DNA of 64,000 bases from an uncultured Dehalococcoidia bacterium (GTDB taxonomy: Bacteria > Chloroflexota > Dehalococcoidia > Lucifugimonadales > UBA3495), in contig CATOSP010000001.1 in the NCBI GenBank assembly GCA_951812625.1, positions 450,065-514,064 of the forward strand, given 5' to 3'. Under the pieces are notes generated by a model. That model searched no databases and was not told the DNA's origin. It saw nothing but the letters and a program-made list of their open reading frames with translations. Below, in pieces: positions 24,065-32,688 of the stretch (its first letter is position 1; each line of letters opens with the position of its first letter). The translations under genes were made by a program, and so were the position numbers.

Positions 24065-24361
24065 TTATTGCGTGTGTGAAAGGGTCGCGTCGAATGTGGG
24101 GTCGCGCCAAACAACCTTCGTGCGCCCCTGGACGTGATCGTATTCGTAGCGGACCACTGGGCGTACTTGAGAAGCTAAAACCGTAGTTACCGCCACTGTG
24201 TTGCCGCCCTGGTCCGAAAACTCCACCTCAAATGCTTCGCCTTGCCCATGAACATAAACTATCGTGCCAGCGTCTCCGGCCTTCAACTTTTCCTGTTCTC
24301 CACCCGGTATATCCGCAGTAATGTCCTCAGTGAGAACGACGATGTCTATTTCCTTCAGCAT
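24065..24361 (-). CDS. DUF4926-family protein
   Basis: A 98-aa small beta-barrel-like protein of the DUF4926 family. The core is KLKAGDAGTIVYVHGQGEAF then VEF and AVTTVLASQVRP. It starts 3 nt after the DUF6883 gene, with AGAAAGG as ribosome-binding site, and is followed 3 nt later by the two-domain copy. DUF4926 and DUF6883 genes tend to be neighbours, as recalled from other genomes, which suggests a functional pair, perhaps antitoxin-like, but no activity is known. Confidence 0.75.
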   Translation of the reverse strand: MLKEIDIVVLTEDITADIPGGEQEKLKAGDAGTIVYVHGQGEAFEVEFSDQGGNTVAVTTVLASQVRPVVRYEYDHVQGRTKVVWRDPTFDATLSHTQ

Positions 24362-24364
24362 TCG

Positions 24365-24724
24365 TTACCTTTCTCTCGGATAAGCAGTGACAAATCTCGG
24401 AGTGTCGGAATCCTCCGGCAACATCCACACCGTCCACACTCGAGGATTACGGCCATCCGGCGTTTCAAGGAAACCATCCACCACGTACTTCATCCCGTAT
24501 GGTGTTTCCTCAATATCGACAACCTCGTTGGTAGCTGCGTGTACCACTAGTGCATCTGCGAAGACTCGCCATCGTGCAGGGGTAAATCCGAATCGAAGGA
24601 AGAAATCTGCTTTAGGCCCACCATATTCGTGCTCAGTGTCCAGCAGATAGTCCCGCGCTTTTTCGGGGGCTACCCTGGCCTGTTCCGCGTTGGGCAGCCG
24701 CGCCGGTATGCCTTCCGGGGGCAC
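24365..24724 (-). CDS. DUF6883-family protein
   Basis: A 119-aa protein matching the DUF6883 pattern: LPNAEQARVAPEKARDYLLD at the N-terminus, then the GGPKADFF segment, a central helix and a C-terminal strand pair ending WMLPEDSDTPRFVTAYP. It starts with GTG 9 nt after the serS stop and so may be co-transcribed with an essential gene. The fold is small and mixed; a role as toxin or nuclease partner of DUF4926 is only a guess. Confidence 0.75.
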   Translation of the reverse strand: MPPEGIPARLPNAEQARVAPEKARDYLLDTEHEYGGPKADFFLRFGFTPARWRVFADALVVHAATNEVVDIEETPYGMKYVVDGFLETPDGRNPRVWTVWMLPEDSDTPRFVTAYPRER

Positions 24725-24733
24725 TGGCGCCGG

Positions 24734-26023
24734 TCAGGCTGCCGGTATCAGGTCGAAGCCAGTATAGGGGCGCAGCACTTCCGGGATGACTACGGAACCG
24801 TCCGGTAGCTGGTAGTTCTCCAGTATGGCGATTATCACCCTGGGAAGGGCCAGGCCGGAGCCGTTCAGGGTGTGGGGCAACTGGGGACGGCCACGTTCCC
24901 CGGATGGCGATTGGGGACGGTAGCGGATGTTGGAGCGGCGCGCCTGGAAGTCGGTGCAGTTGGAGCAGGAGCTCACCTCCAGCCACTCCTGGCAACCCGC
25001 TGCCCAGACCTCGATGTCGTATGTCTTGGCTGCGGCGAACCCCATGTCGCCGGTGCATAGCTGGATGATGCGGTAGACGAACCCCAACCGCTGGCAGACT
25101 TCCTCGGCGTCGGCAAGCAGCCGCTCAAGCTCGTTGTGGGATGTATCCGGCTCGACAAACTTGTACATTTCCACCTTGTTGAACTGGTGGACCCGCTTGA
25201 TTCCGCGAGTGTCCCGGCCTGCTGCCGCCTTCTCGCGCCGGAAGCATGGCGTCTGGGCCACGTAGTACAGGGGCAGGCTGCCCGCCGGGATAATCTCGTC
25301 CCGGTACAGGTTGGTGATCGGCACCTCCGCCGTGGGGATGAGCCACAGGTCGTCCTCGTCGTCGTGGTACAGGTTGTCGGCGAACTTGGGCAGGTTGCCC
25401 GACCCTTCCATAACGTCGCGTTTCACCACTGCCGGCAGAGCTATCTCAGTATAGCCGTGCTCGTTAGTGTGCAGGTCCAGCATCCAGGAAATCAGCGCCC
25501 GCTCCAGCTTGGCGGCGGGTCCTACCGTGGTGTAGAAACGGCTGCCGGCCAGCTTGGCGCCACGCTGGAAATCTATGATCCCAAGCTGTTCTCCGGTCTC
25601 CCAGTGGGGTCGCGGCGTGAAGTCGAGTTCCGGCGGCTCGCCGCTCTGCCGGACGATCAGGTTGCCCTCTTCGGTCAGTCCCCTGGGAACGTCCGGCAGG
25701 GGGATGTTGGGGAGTCCCAGCAGGATGGCATTAAGCTGTTCCTCGATGGAACGCGCTTCCTCTTCAAGGCGGCTGATGGTCTCCCCCACCTGCCGCATTT
25801 CCTGCACCACCTCCGGGGCAGGCTCCTGTCCGGAGCTGCGGGCCTGGCCCACCTCCCGGCTGACCTGGTTGCGGCGGGCGCGAAGCTCGTCGCTCTGGGT
25901 AACGGCCTGGCGGCGGCGCGCGTCGAGTTCCAGTATTTCATCCAGGGGATCATCCTCGCCGCGGGACTGGAGGGCCGCTTTCACCATGTCCGGGTCGCGG
26001 CGAATGAGTTCTATCGAAAGCAT
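24734..26023 (-). CDS. serS: Seryl-tRNA synthetase
   Basis: A 429-aa class II aminoacyl-tRNA synthetase charging tRNA-Ser and tRNA-Sec with serine. The N-terminal arm is a long antiparallel coiled coil (about residues 30-100) that reaches the tRNA variable loop. Motif 2 is CFRREKAAAGRDTRGIKRVH and motif 3 is NGSGLALPRVIIAILENYQ; both are intact. The TAEVPI segment precedes them as usual. Length is normal. No T-box leader was seen. The three DUF genes downstream are spaced by only 3-9 nt and may ride on this transcript. Confidence 0.95.
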   Translation of the reverse strand: MLSIELIRRDPDMVKAALQSRGEDDPLDEILELDARRRQAVTQSDELRARRNQVSREVGQARSSGQEPAPEVVQEMRQVGETISRLEEEARSIEEQLNAILLGLPNIPLPDVPRGLTEEGNLIVRQSGEPPELDFTPRPHWETGEQLGIIDFQRGAKLAGSRFYTTVGPAAKLERALISWMLDLHTNEHGYTEIALPAVVKRDVMEGSGNLPKFADNLYHDDEDDLWLIPTAEVPITNLYRDEIIPAGSLPLYYVAQTPCFRREKAAAGRDTRGIKRVHQFNKVEMYKFVEPDTSHNELERLLADAEEVCQRLGFVYRIIQLCTGDMGFAAAKTYDIEVWAAGCQEWLEVSSCSNCTDFQARRSNIRYRPQSPSGERGRPQLPHTLNGSGLALPRVIIAILENYQLPDGSVVIPEVLRPYTGFDLIPAA

Positions 26024-26032
26024 CTTGAGTCT

Positions 26033-26088
26033 CGGATCCTCAGCCCGCGTGCCGGCCGGTATGCCGGCGCGGGGCGACGTTGTCAGTG
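26033..26088 (+). repeat. R1 dispersed repeat copy
   Basis: Plus-oriented R1: GGATCCTCAG, a GC-rich middle, then GCGGGGCGACGTTGTCAGTG. It lies between divergent serS and the HEPN-like gene and points towards the latter, ending about 100 nt before its ATG. Confidence 0.65.
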
Positions 26089-26186
26089 TCGTTTGCCCAT
26101 CATGTTCCAGGGTGATAGAGTCAAGTATACCCCTTTTGTATGGCCTTTTGGCGCGGGCAGGCGCGGCTTGGGAATCAAGGAGGGAG

Positions 26187-26537
26187 ATGCTAACCCACGA
26201 ACACGTTCAGACCGCACGGGACTTCCTGGAAGCCTCGGACCGGGAGTTCGCGGACGGAGACTATCTGCAAGCCTCGGAGAAGCTATGGGGCGCCGCCGCC
26301 CACGCGCTCATGGCGGCAATGCAGGAACGGGGTTGGTCCGGCACGTCCCACCGGTCATTGGCGTTCTCTGCCGAGCGGCTGACCAGGGAGTATGACGACC
26401 CTGCAATCAGGGCTGGGTTTGTAGCCGCCGACAGGTTTCACCGCAACTTTTGCCATGACTTCATGGAAGATTACGACTTTGATATGGGCCGCCCGATAGT
26501 CCGTGATTTCGTGGAGCGGGTGCTGGCGTTGGAGTAG
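26187..26537 (+). CDS. HEPN/PaREP1-like protein
   Basis: A 116-aa all-helical protein of the HEPN-like PaREP1/DUF86-type group. It has an N-terminal helix (ARDFLEASDREFADGDYLQA), SEKLWGAAAHALMAAMQERG, SHRSL and a C-terminal helix. The Rx4-6H ribonuclease motif of active HEPN toxins is not clear; FHRNFCHDF is the nearest. Many such proteins are nucleotide-binding or structural rather than toxic. AAGGAGGG precedes the ATG at 26187. No partner nucleotidyltransferase gene is adjacent. Confidence 0.65.
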   Translation: MLTHEHVQTARDFLEASDREFADGDYLQASEKLWGAAAHALMAAMQERGWSGTSHRSLAFSAERLTREYDDPAIRAGFVAADRFHRNFCHDFMEDYDFDMGRPIVRDFVERVLALE

Positions 26538-26590
26538 GAAAGCAATCTCCTCTCACCCCAGCCCTCTCCCTTAAGGAAGAGGGAGACCGG

Positions 26591-28141
26591 TCAGGGGAGG
26601 CGGCGCATCTGGGGGAACAGCACCACGTCGCGGATGGAGGGCTGGGACGTGAGCAGCATCACAAGGCGGTCAATCCCCATGCCTAGGCCGCCCGTGGGCG
26701 GCATACCGTACTCCATGGCAAGCAGGAAGTCCTCGTCGGTGCGGTCCACTTCCTCGTCCTCATATCGGGCGCGGACCTCTTCCTGGGCCTCGAACCGCGC
26801 CCGCTGCACCGCCGGGTCGTTCAGCTCCGTATAGGAGTTGGCAATTTCCATCCCGGCAGCGAAGGCCTCGAACCGTTCCACGTACCCCGGAGCTCCGGGC
26901 TTGGCCTTGGCCAGTGGAGACATTACCTCGGGGTAGTCCATCAGGAACGTCGGCTGGACCAGGTGCGGCTCCACGAAGGTGGACAGCAGCTTGTCGATCA
27001 GCCGCCCACGGCTCTCCAGGGGAGCGACCTCCAACCCCATCTCCCTGGCCTGCGCGGACAGAGAAGCGTCGTCGGGATAGTTGTCGATGTCGATTCCGCT
27101 GTGCTTCAGCAACTCGTCCCGCAGTTGGACCCTGCTCCACGGCGGGGCAAAGTCGATTATGTCCTCTCCGTGGGGCACCCGGGTCGTGCCCAACACGTCC
27201 AGGGCAATCCCGGAGACCATCGACTCGACCATCTCCATCACGTCGTTGTAGTCGGCGTAAGCCTCGTAGCTTTCCAGCAGCGTGAACTCCGGGTTGTGGT
27301 CCTGGTCGATGCCCTCGTTGCGGAAGACCCGGCCCAACTCGTAGACCTTGTCGAACCCGCCGATGATCAGGCGCTTGAGGTAAAGCTCGGTGGCGATGCG
27401 CAGGTAAAGCTCCTCGTCCAAGGCGTTATGGTGGGTGAGGAACGGGCGGGCGTGAGCGCCCCCGGCCACCGGCACCAGCACCGGCGTATCCACCTCCAGA
27501 AACCCCCGGTTGTTGAGGAAGTTGCGGATGCTGCTGACAATGCGGCTCCGCTGGACGAACACCGGCATCACTTCAGGGTTGGCGATCATGTCCAGGTAAC
27601 GCTGGCGGTACCGCATCTCCACATCCCGGAGGCCGTGGTACTTCTCCGGCAGCGGGCGCATCCCCTTGCAGGTGACGGTGAGGCTGTGCGCGTCGATGGT
27701 CACCTGTCCCGTGCGGGTGCGGATCATTGCCCCGGCGACGCCAAGGTGGTCGCCCAGGTCCAGGTCCTTGACGAGGTCGAAGCCCTCGCCCAGGTTGTTC
27801 TGGCGCAGCAGCGCCTGGACCGTTCCCGAAGCGTCCTGGAGGTCAAGGAACGCCGCCCGACCCATCACGCGCATGGACACGATGCGGCCAGCCAGGGAGA
27901 GGTTGGAGATATCGGTCTCGGGCTGCTCGCCGTGCTCCAATTGGGGACGGACCCCATCCGCCGCTTCCCCACCGTCATCGCCACCCTGGGACTGCCGCTC
28001 AGCGGCCTCGAAGGCCGCGATGGCAGCGGCCGCGTCACAGGTGCGGTGGTAACGGGGAGGATAGGGGTCTATATGCCGTTCCCGTAGCCGGTCGAGCTTG
28101 CTCTGGCGGCTGGTCAGCAGGTCGTCTTGTCTGTCGGACAT
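26591..28141 (-). CDS. lysS: Lysyl-tRNA synthetase, class II
   Basis: A 516-aa class II LysRS. The N-terminal OB-fold binds the anticodon (about residues 60-160; AGRIVSMRVMGRAAFLDLQD). The catalytic domain has the motif 2 arm RVFRNEGIDQDHNPEFT and motif 3 GLGMGIDRLVMLLT. The YMD-type and ELNDP segments are in place. ATG at 28141 is chosen; an in-frame GTG 8 codons upstream overlaps greA. A GGDDGGEAADG loop in the OB-fold region is a little longer than usual. The gene starts 23 nt after the greA stop, so greA-lysS is an operon, as in many bacteria. Confidence 0.95.
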   Translation of the reverse strand: MSDRQDDLLTSRQSKLDRLRERHIDPYPPRYHRTCDAAAAIAAFEAAERQSQGGDDGGEAADGVRPQLEHGEQPETDISNLSLAGRIVSMRVMGRAAFLDLQDASGTVQALLRQNNLGEGFDLVKDLDLGDHLGVAGAMIRTRTGQVTIDAHSLTVTCKGMRPLPEKYHGLRDVEMRYRQRYLDMIANPEVMPVFVQRSRIVSSIRNFLNNRGFLEVDTPVLVPVAGGAHARPFLTHHNALDEELYLRIATELYLKRLIIGGFDKVYELGRVFRNEGIDQDHNPEFTLLESYEAYADYNDVMEMVESMVSGIALDVLGTTRVPHGEDIIDFAPPWSRVQLRDELLKHSGIDIDNYPDDASLSAQAREMGLEVAPLESRGRLIDKLLSTFVEPHLVQPTFLMDYPEVMSPLAKAKPGAPGYVERFEAFAAGMEIANSYTELNDPAVQRARFEAQEEVRARYEDEEVDRTDEDFLLAMEYGMPPTGGLGMGIDRLVMLLTSQPSIRDVVLFPQMRRLP

Positions 28142-28164
28142 GTCGTCTGGAGGGCCGCGCCGCA

Positions 28165-28632
28165 CTAGGCGATGCTGACGATCTGGAGTCGTATCTTGCC
28201 GGAGGGTATGTTTACCTCGGTAACGTCGCCGATCTTCCTGCCAAGCAAGCCCTTTCCGATGGGAGAGACGTTGGAGATCTTCCCCTGGGATGGGTCCGCC
28301 TCGGCGCTCCCGGTAATGCTGTATTGCAGCGACTTGCCGTCCTGGTTTTCGACGGTCACCGTGGAGCCGACTTCCACAACCCCGGTCTGACCGTGGTTGT
28401 CGTCGATTATCACGGCGGTGTTGATCATGTTGTCCAGAGTGAGGATGCGGCCTTCGGTACGGGCCATCTCGTTCTTGGCATCCTCGTACTCGGCGTTGTT
28501 GACCGTGCCTCCCCTCTCGCGGGACTGGTGAAGCTGCTCTGCAACGGCGCGTCGCTCCACGGTGCGGAGGTGCTCAAGCTCCGCCTTCCGCTTTTCAAAC
28601 TCTTCTCTGGACAGGTACGTGGGTTGAGTCAT
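28165..28632 (-). CDS. greA: Transcription elongation factor GreA
   Basis: A 155-aa cleavage factor that rescues backtracked RNA polymerase. Residues 1-75 form the antiparallel coiled coil with the acidic tip (NNAEYEDAKNEMARTEGRI), and the rest is the FKBP-like C-terminal domain with the SPIGKGLLGRKIGD end typical of the family. ATG at 28632 follows GGAGGAAC; the ten codons before it are leader. It begins the greA-lysS transcript. Confidence 0.93.
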   Translation of the reverse strand: MTQPTYLSREEFEKRKAELEHLRTVERRAVAEQLHQSRERGGTVNNAEYEDAKNEMARTEGRILTLDNMINTAVIIDDNHGQTGVVEVGSTVTVENQDGKSLQYSITGSAEADPSQGKISNVSPIGKGLLGRKIGDVTEVNIPSGKIRLQIVSIA

Positions 28633-28868
28633 GGCGGGTTCCTCCAGCCCTGCAAAGCACAATAGGGAAAATGCAATCCAGGCGGCTGCCCTTCCCTAAC
28701 AAGATTGTATTCCTACGGTACGTCATTGTCCAGTTTTGCAGCAGCTAGTTGTTGGGCAGGTTGATTCCAAATCAAAAGACAAACGGGAGCTGCTCCCTTT
28801 ATGCGATGCTGTATCCAAGCTTTGGGCCTTGCCATCGGGCCTTTATGCCTTAGGCTGTGGAGATTAGA

Positions 28869-29228
28869 ATGAATATGCAACCACACAGAATCATCTCGGC
28901 TGACGGCAGGGAGCGGACCCTTTCCCGGCATATGCTGATTAGGCCCCATCAAGGGATAACCCCCAGACAGGTGGAGCACGTGTTGGACCATTGGGTTATC
29001 CGGGGTATAAAGACCGACCAGGACGGGACCCAGAGCCGGATTTATCTGGGTTTTGTTCCTGGAGAACAGATAATGAGGAGAGTGGTCGTATCTATGGATA
29101 ACAACACCATAGTGACGGCCTTCCACGACAGGAACGCCACCAGGAATTGGAACAGGGGCAATCGCGATTACTTCGCCGACCGATACACAGAATTGGAGGA
29201 GCGCAATGGAACTGCAGGGCCACTATGA
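28869..29228 (+). CDS. Toxin-like protein of a two-gene module
   Basis: A 119-aa basic protein likely to be the toxin of a toxin/antitoxin-like pair. The core resembles small RelE/BECR or DUF4258-type nucleases: a helix (ITPRQVEHVLDHWVIRG), a strand (SRIYLGFVPG), another strand (RRVVVSMDNNTIVTAFH) and a basic end (DRNATRNWNRGNRDYF). ATG at 28869 is preferred because GGAG lies 6 nt upstream. It overlaps the next gene by 23 nt. A truncated relative with the same partner occurs at 33846-34076. Assignment is by architecture and alignment by eye, so moderate confidence. Confidence 0.55.
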   Translation: MNMQPHRIISADGRERTLSRHMLIRPHQGITPRQVEHVLDHWVIRGIKTDQDGTQSRIYLGFVPGEQIMRRVVVSMDNNTIVTAFHDRNATRNWNRGNRDYFADRYTELEERNGTAGPL

Positions 29229-29583
29229 CAGGGAAGTAGACCTTCTGGCCATCTGGTCCGACCAGAAGGAAGCGACCGGGGCCACTGCGGATTGCGATGC
29301 ACATCTGGCGGTGTTCGTCGGCACTGAGGATGAACACAACATTGTTGGATTTGAGGTTATAGGAGGCGGTGGAGCTTATTTGCGGATGGAAGAGGGGTAT
29401 GACGCAGAAGCCGACACGCTCACTATTGGAGAAACCGCCAGCGACCCGTCCCTGATTACGGAAAACGGAGACCTTGTCGCACACTGGCGATTGGACAAGA
29501 CAGGCCAGAACAATTTTATGGACCCTATTGGAGTTACCATGCGAAGGGCTAAGGATACCCTAACTCGGGTGAAGATACTCTGA
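29206..29583 (+). CDS. DUF2283-like antitoxin candidate
   Basis: A 125-aa acidic protein with two DUF2283-like hairpins: the YDREVDLLAIW segment near the N-terminus and YDAEADTLTIG around residue 65. DUF2283 proteins commonly sit beside small DUF4258-type toxins and are thought to be antitoxins. GGAGG precedes the ATG, which lies inside the end of the toxin-like gene (23-nt overlap). The pair is flanked upstream by 240 nt without a gene and downstream by an R1 copy, typical of a mobile accessory unit. Confidence 0.6.
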   Translation: MELQGHYDREVDLLAIWSDQKEATGATADCDAHLAVFVGTEDEHNIVGFEVIGGGGAYLRMEEGYDAEADTLTIGETASDPSLITENGDLVAHWRLDKTGQNNFMDPIGVTMRRAKDTLTRVKIL

Positions 29584-29648
29584 GTTTTCCAGGTCATTTT
29601 TCCAGGTCATATAGTAAAGGTCTGTGGTCCCGACCATTGCTGCCGCCG

Positions 29649-29677
29649 TTGACAAATTTCCCTGACCTGATTAAAGT
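29649..29677 (+). promoter_or_regulatory. Possible promoter upstream of phosphonate-type importer
   Basis: TTGACA at 29649-29654 and TAAAGT at 29672-29677 with a 17-bp spacer. It lies 320 nt before the binding-protein gene, and R1 follows it. The gap 29584-29997 otherwise holds no gene. Confidence 0.3.
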
Positions 29678-29685
29678 CTCCACTG

Positions 29686-29740
29686 AAAACGTCGCTCCAT
29701 ACCGCCGTGCCGGTCGGCGCGGCCTCTGAGGACCCGTCTC
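29686..29740 (-). repeat. R1 dispersed repeat copy
   Basis: Minus-oriented copy: GGTCCTCAGAGGCCGC, then CACGGCGGTATGGAGCGACG and TTTTCAGTG. Unlike most copies it does not lead into a gene in its own direction. Confidence 0.7.
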
Positions 29741-29997
29741 TCGAAGTGCTTACGAGCCTGCACATACCAGCCTTGGTCCCAGGCAAGGGCTTCACTTGAG
29801 CGGAGTCCTGTGGGGCCTTGAATGGTTGGCGGTCCCAGCGCGTCTTCTCCGGCTAACGCCGGACCCCCGCTGCCCGTAGCTCAATCCCCGGCCGCTTCCC
29901 TCTTTGCCCCCAGGTATGCCGTTGGAATGCCAAATCATTACCAGCGTTCGCCCATCCGTGCGGCGTCCGGCTATTGGGGCAAGAAGGGAACTACTGC

Positions 29998-30894
29998 ATG
30001 TTTCGACTACCGGCCTTTATCGCATTGGCCCTCGGGGCCATCCTGCTGCTGGCGCTTCCGGCAATTGCCTGCTCCTCTGCTGAAGAGACCTCAACCCTCA
30101 AAATCGGCGGCATTCCCGACCAGGACATCGCCCGCCTGGCCCGGCGGTATGCCGTGTTCGCCGAGTATATGACCACGGAGCTGGGCGTGCCGGTGGAGTA
30201 CGTGCCCAGCGTTGACTATGCCGCGGTTGTCACCTCATTCACCCAAGGGGAGATTCACCTGGCGTTCTTCGGCGGTTTGACGGGGATCCAGGCCCGGTTG
30301 CAGAACCCCGGGGCACAGGCCATCGTGCAGCGGGAGTACGACGGGAGTTTTCATTCCAAGCTCGTGCGCCGCGCCGACCTCGACATCAACTCGCTGGGAG
30401 ACCTGAAGGCCCAGGCCGGAGACCTGACCATCACATTCGGCAGTGAAAACTCCACATCCGGCCACCTGATGCCCCGGCACTTCCTGGTTGCGGCCGACAT
30501 CGACCCGGACGAGGACTTCCGGAGTCTTCCCAACTTTTCCGGTTCTCACGACCTGACCTGGAAACTGGTCGAGGACGGGTCCTTCGACGTGGGCGCCCTC
30601 AGCGACGTTGTGTGGGACCGGGCGGTGGGCGAGGGCAAGGCCGATGAGTCCCGGGTGCAGGAGTTCTACACCACCCCGGCCTATTTCAACTACAACTGGA
30701 CCGTTCGCCCGGACCTGGATGAGACATACGGGGAGGGATTCACGGCCAAGGTACAGCAGGCGCTTCTGAATCTGAACCCGGATGAGCACGGGGAGATCCT
30801 GGACCTCTTCAGCACCGAGAAGTTCATTGTGACCAATAACGAGAATTACCAGCCACTGGAGGATGTAGCCCGCAGCCTGGGGATGTTCCGGTGA
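29998..30894 (+). CDS. phnD: Phosphonate-type ABC substrate-binding lipoprotein
   Basis: A 298-aa periplasmic or surface-held binding protein of the PhnD/PtxB group. The signal ends in LPAIAC, so it is a lipoprotein. The family features are KIGGIPDQD at the mature start, FTQGEIHLAFFGG (the ligand-loop segment) and SENSTSGHLMPRHFL. Length is normal. ATG at 29998 follows AAGAAGGGA. It is followed, with a 4-nt overlap, by the ATPase gene. Ligand may be phosphonate, phosphite, phosphate or a related oxyanion; no catabolic C-P lyase or PtxD gene lies in the window to tell which. Confidence 0.85.
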   Translation: MFRLPAFIALALGAILLLALPAIACSSAEETSTLKIGGIPDQDIARLARRYAVFAEYMTTELGVPVEYVPSVDYAAVVTSFTQGEIHLAFFGGLTGIQARLQNPGAQAIVQREYDGSFHSKLVRRADLDINSLGDLKAQAGDLTITFGSENSTSGHLMPRHFLVAADIDPDEDFRSLPNFSGSHDLTWKLVEDGSFDVGALSDVVWDRAVGEGKADESRVQEFYTTPAYFNYNWTVRPDLDETYGEGFTAKVQQALLNLNPDEHGEILDLFSTEKFIVTNNENYQPLEDVARSLGMFR

Positions 30895-31757
30895 TTGGCA
30901 GGAACGGCAAGAACCCCCAAGCCGAGGGGCGGATTCCACTGCCACAAGCCAGCCGGGAAGATGGCCTGGGGCCGGACCCCGCGATCGTGGTGGCTGAGGG
31001 CATCTGCAAGAGCTACCCTAGTATAAGGGCCCTGTCGCCCCTGAGCTTCAACATCCTGCCGGGGGAGAAGGTCGCCCTGGTGGGACCCAGCGGCAGCGGC
31101 AAGACCACCCTGCTGTACCTGCTGGCCGGGATTCTCCAGCCCGATGAAGGCGTACTGTCCATCGACGGGCGCCCGATGACGTCGGTGCGGCCGGGCAGGG
31201 AACTGTCGCAGCTTGTCGGGCTGGTCCACCAGCAATACGACCTGGTGCCCCACCTGTCGGTTCTGCACAACGTCCTGGCGGGCCGGCTGGGCCAGTGGGG
31301 GCTGCTGCGGTCGGTCATTTCCCTGGTCTGGCCGAGAGACAGGCAGATGGCGGAAGAGGCGCTGGCCCAGATGGGGATCGGCGACAAGGTGAACGAGCGC
31401 ACGTCCCATCTCTCCGGCGGGGAGTTGCAGCGGGTGGCCATTGCCCGGCTGATGATGCAGTCGTCCCGGATAATCCTGGCGGACGAGCCGGTGTCGTCCC
31501 TGGACCCGGCCCGCGCCGAGGGTCTTCTGGGGCTGCTGACCGACCTGGTCCGCGGGTCTGACGGGAATGATGGAAAGACGCTGATAGCCAGTATGCACTC
31601 GCCCTACCTGATACGGAAATACTTCTCCAGGGTGATTGGGCTGCGCGAGGGCGTTCTCCAGTTCGACATGCCCTCGTCGGAGATGACCGATGAGGTATCG
31701 GACCGGCTGTATGACCTGGAGCAGCCGGAACCGGCGTTATGGGGAGTGGGTAACTGA
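30891..31757 (+). CDS. phnC: Phosphonate-type ABC transporter ATPase
   Basis: A 288-aa ATP-binding subunit. Walker A is GPSGSGKTT, the signature motif is LSGGELQRVAIARL, and Walker B is RIILADEPVSSLDP. A His switch follows in IASMHSPYL. An unusual N-terminal extension of about 30 residues and a short acidic C-terminal end are present. It overlaps the binding-protein gene by 4 nt (GTG start). After it comes a 145-nt gap before the first permease, longer than elsewhere in the operon, with a degenerate R1-like core near 31790. Confidence 0.88.
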   Translation: MIGRNGKNPQAEGRIPLPQASREDGLGPDPAIVVAEGICKSYPSIRALSPLSFNILPGEKVALVGPSGSGKTTLLYLLAGILQPDEGVLSIDGRPMTSVRPGRELSQLVGLVHQQYDLVPHLSVLHNVLAGRLGQWGLLRSVISLVWPRDRQMAEEALAQMGIGDKVNERTSHLSGGELQRVAIARLMMQSSRIILADEPVSSLDPARAEGLLGLLTDLVRGSDGNDGKTLIASMHSPYLIRKYFSRVIGLREGVLQFDMPSSEMTDEVSDRLYDLEQPEPALWGVGN

Positions 31758-31905
31758 GAACGCCACCCCAACGTCTGTGGGGCCGTGGTCCAATACCGGC
31801 GTTCTCAGCACGAGAGCGGGGGTCCCATCCTCCCCTCTCCTTCCTCCCCATCATCTTCGCGCCAACATGCCGGCCGGAACGTTGGTCTAAAGGCAGTCCT
31901 GGGTG

Positions 31906-32688
31906 ATGAGGGTCCTGGAGAGCAGGCGTCTGCTGACCCTGATACTGTTCGCCGCCTTCGCCTGGAGCCTGTCCGGGGTTGACTGGCTCGGGCCGATGGT
32001 GCACACGGGCGGCCCGCAATCGCTTCTCCGGTTCATCCAGGCACTGTTTCCCCCGGAACTGTCCCCCGCTTTCCTGAAGCTGACCCTGGCCGCCTCCTTC
32101 CAGACCCTGGCCTACTCGGTGGCCGCCATCACCGTAGCCGTCCTGGTCGCCGTGCCCATGGGACTGCTGGCATCGGGCGTCGCGGCCCGGTCGGCCAGGA
32201 CCGGGTTGCCCGCAGCGGTGGCTGCCCGGTTTCTGCTGGGCGCGATCCGGTCCGTTCACGAACTGGTCTGGGCGGTGCTGTTCGTTTACGCGCTGGGGCT
32301 CTCCTCAGCGACGGCGATTCTGGCCCTGGCCCTGCCCTATGCCGGAATCCTGGGCCGGATATATGCCGACCTGCTGAACGACGTTCCCGAGGAGCCGTTG
32401 CGGGCGCTCCGTGCCTCCGGGGCGTCACCCTTCCAGGTGTTCCTCTTCGGGCGGCTGCCGATGGCCTTCCCCGACATGCTCAGCTACTCCTTCTACCGCT
32501 TCGAGTGCGCCATCCGGTCGGCGGCTATCCTTGGGTTTGTGGGTATTCCGGGACTGGGGTATCAGATACAGCTTTCCCTGCACGACATCCTGTTCGACCA
32601 AGTATGGACGCTGCTGGTTGCCCTGGTGTTCCTGGTGGTGGCCGTGGACCTGTGGAGCACCCGTGTCCGCCGGGACCTTGTATCGTGA
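31906..32688 (+). CDS. phnE: Phosphonate-type ABC permease 1
   Basis: A 260-aa inner-membrane permease with six hydrophobic segments. The EAA loop, which contacts the ATPase, is EEPLRALRASGASPFQVFLF then GRLPMAFPDML. It resembles PhnE/PtxC. A GTG lies one codon before the chosen ATG. Its stop overlaps the next permease start by 4 nt. Two permease genes in the operon suggest a heterodimeric channel, as in some Phn systems (PhnE1/PhnE2). Confidence 0.85.
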   Translation: MRVLESRRLLTLILFAAFAWSLSGVDWLGPMVHTGGPQSLLRFIQALFPPELSPAFLKLTLAASFQTLAYSVAAITVAVLVAVPMGLLASGVAARSARTGLPAAVAARFLLGAIRSVHELVWAVLFVYALGLSSATAILALALPYAGILGRIYADLLNDVPEEPLRALRASGASPFQVFLFGRLPMAFPDMLSYSFYRFECAIRSAAILGFVGIPGLGYQIQLSLHDILFDQVWTLLVALVFLVVAVDLWSTRVRRDLVS

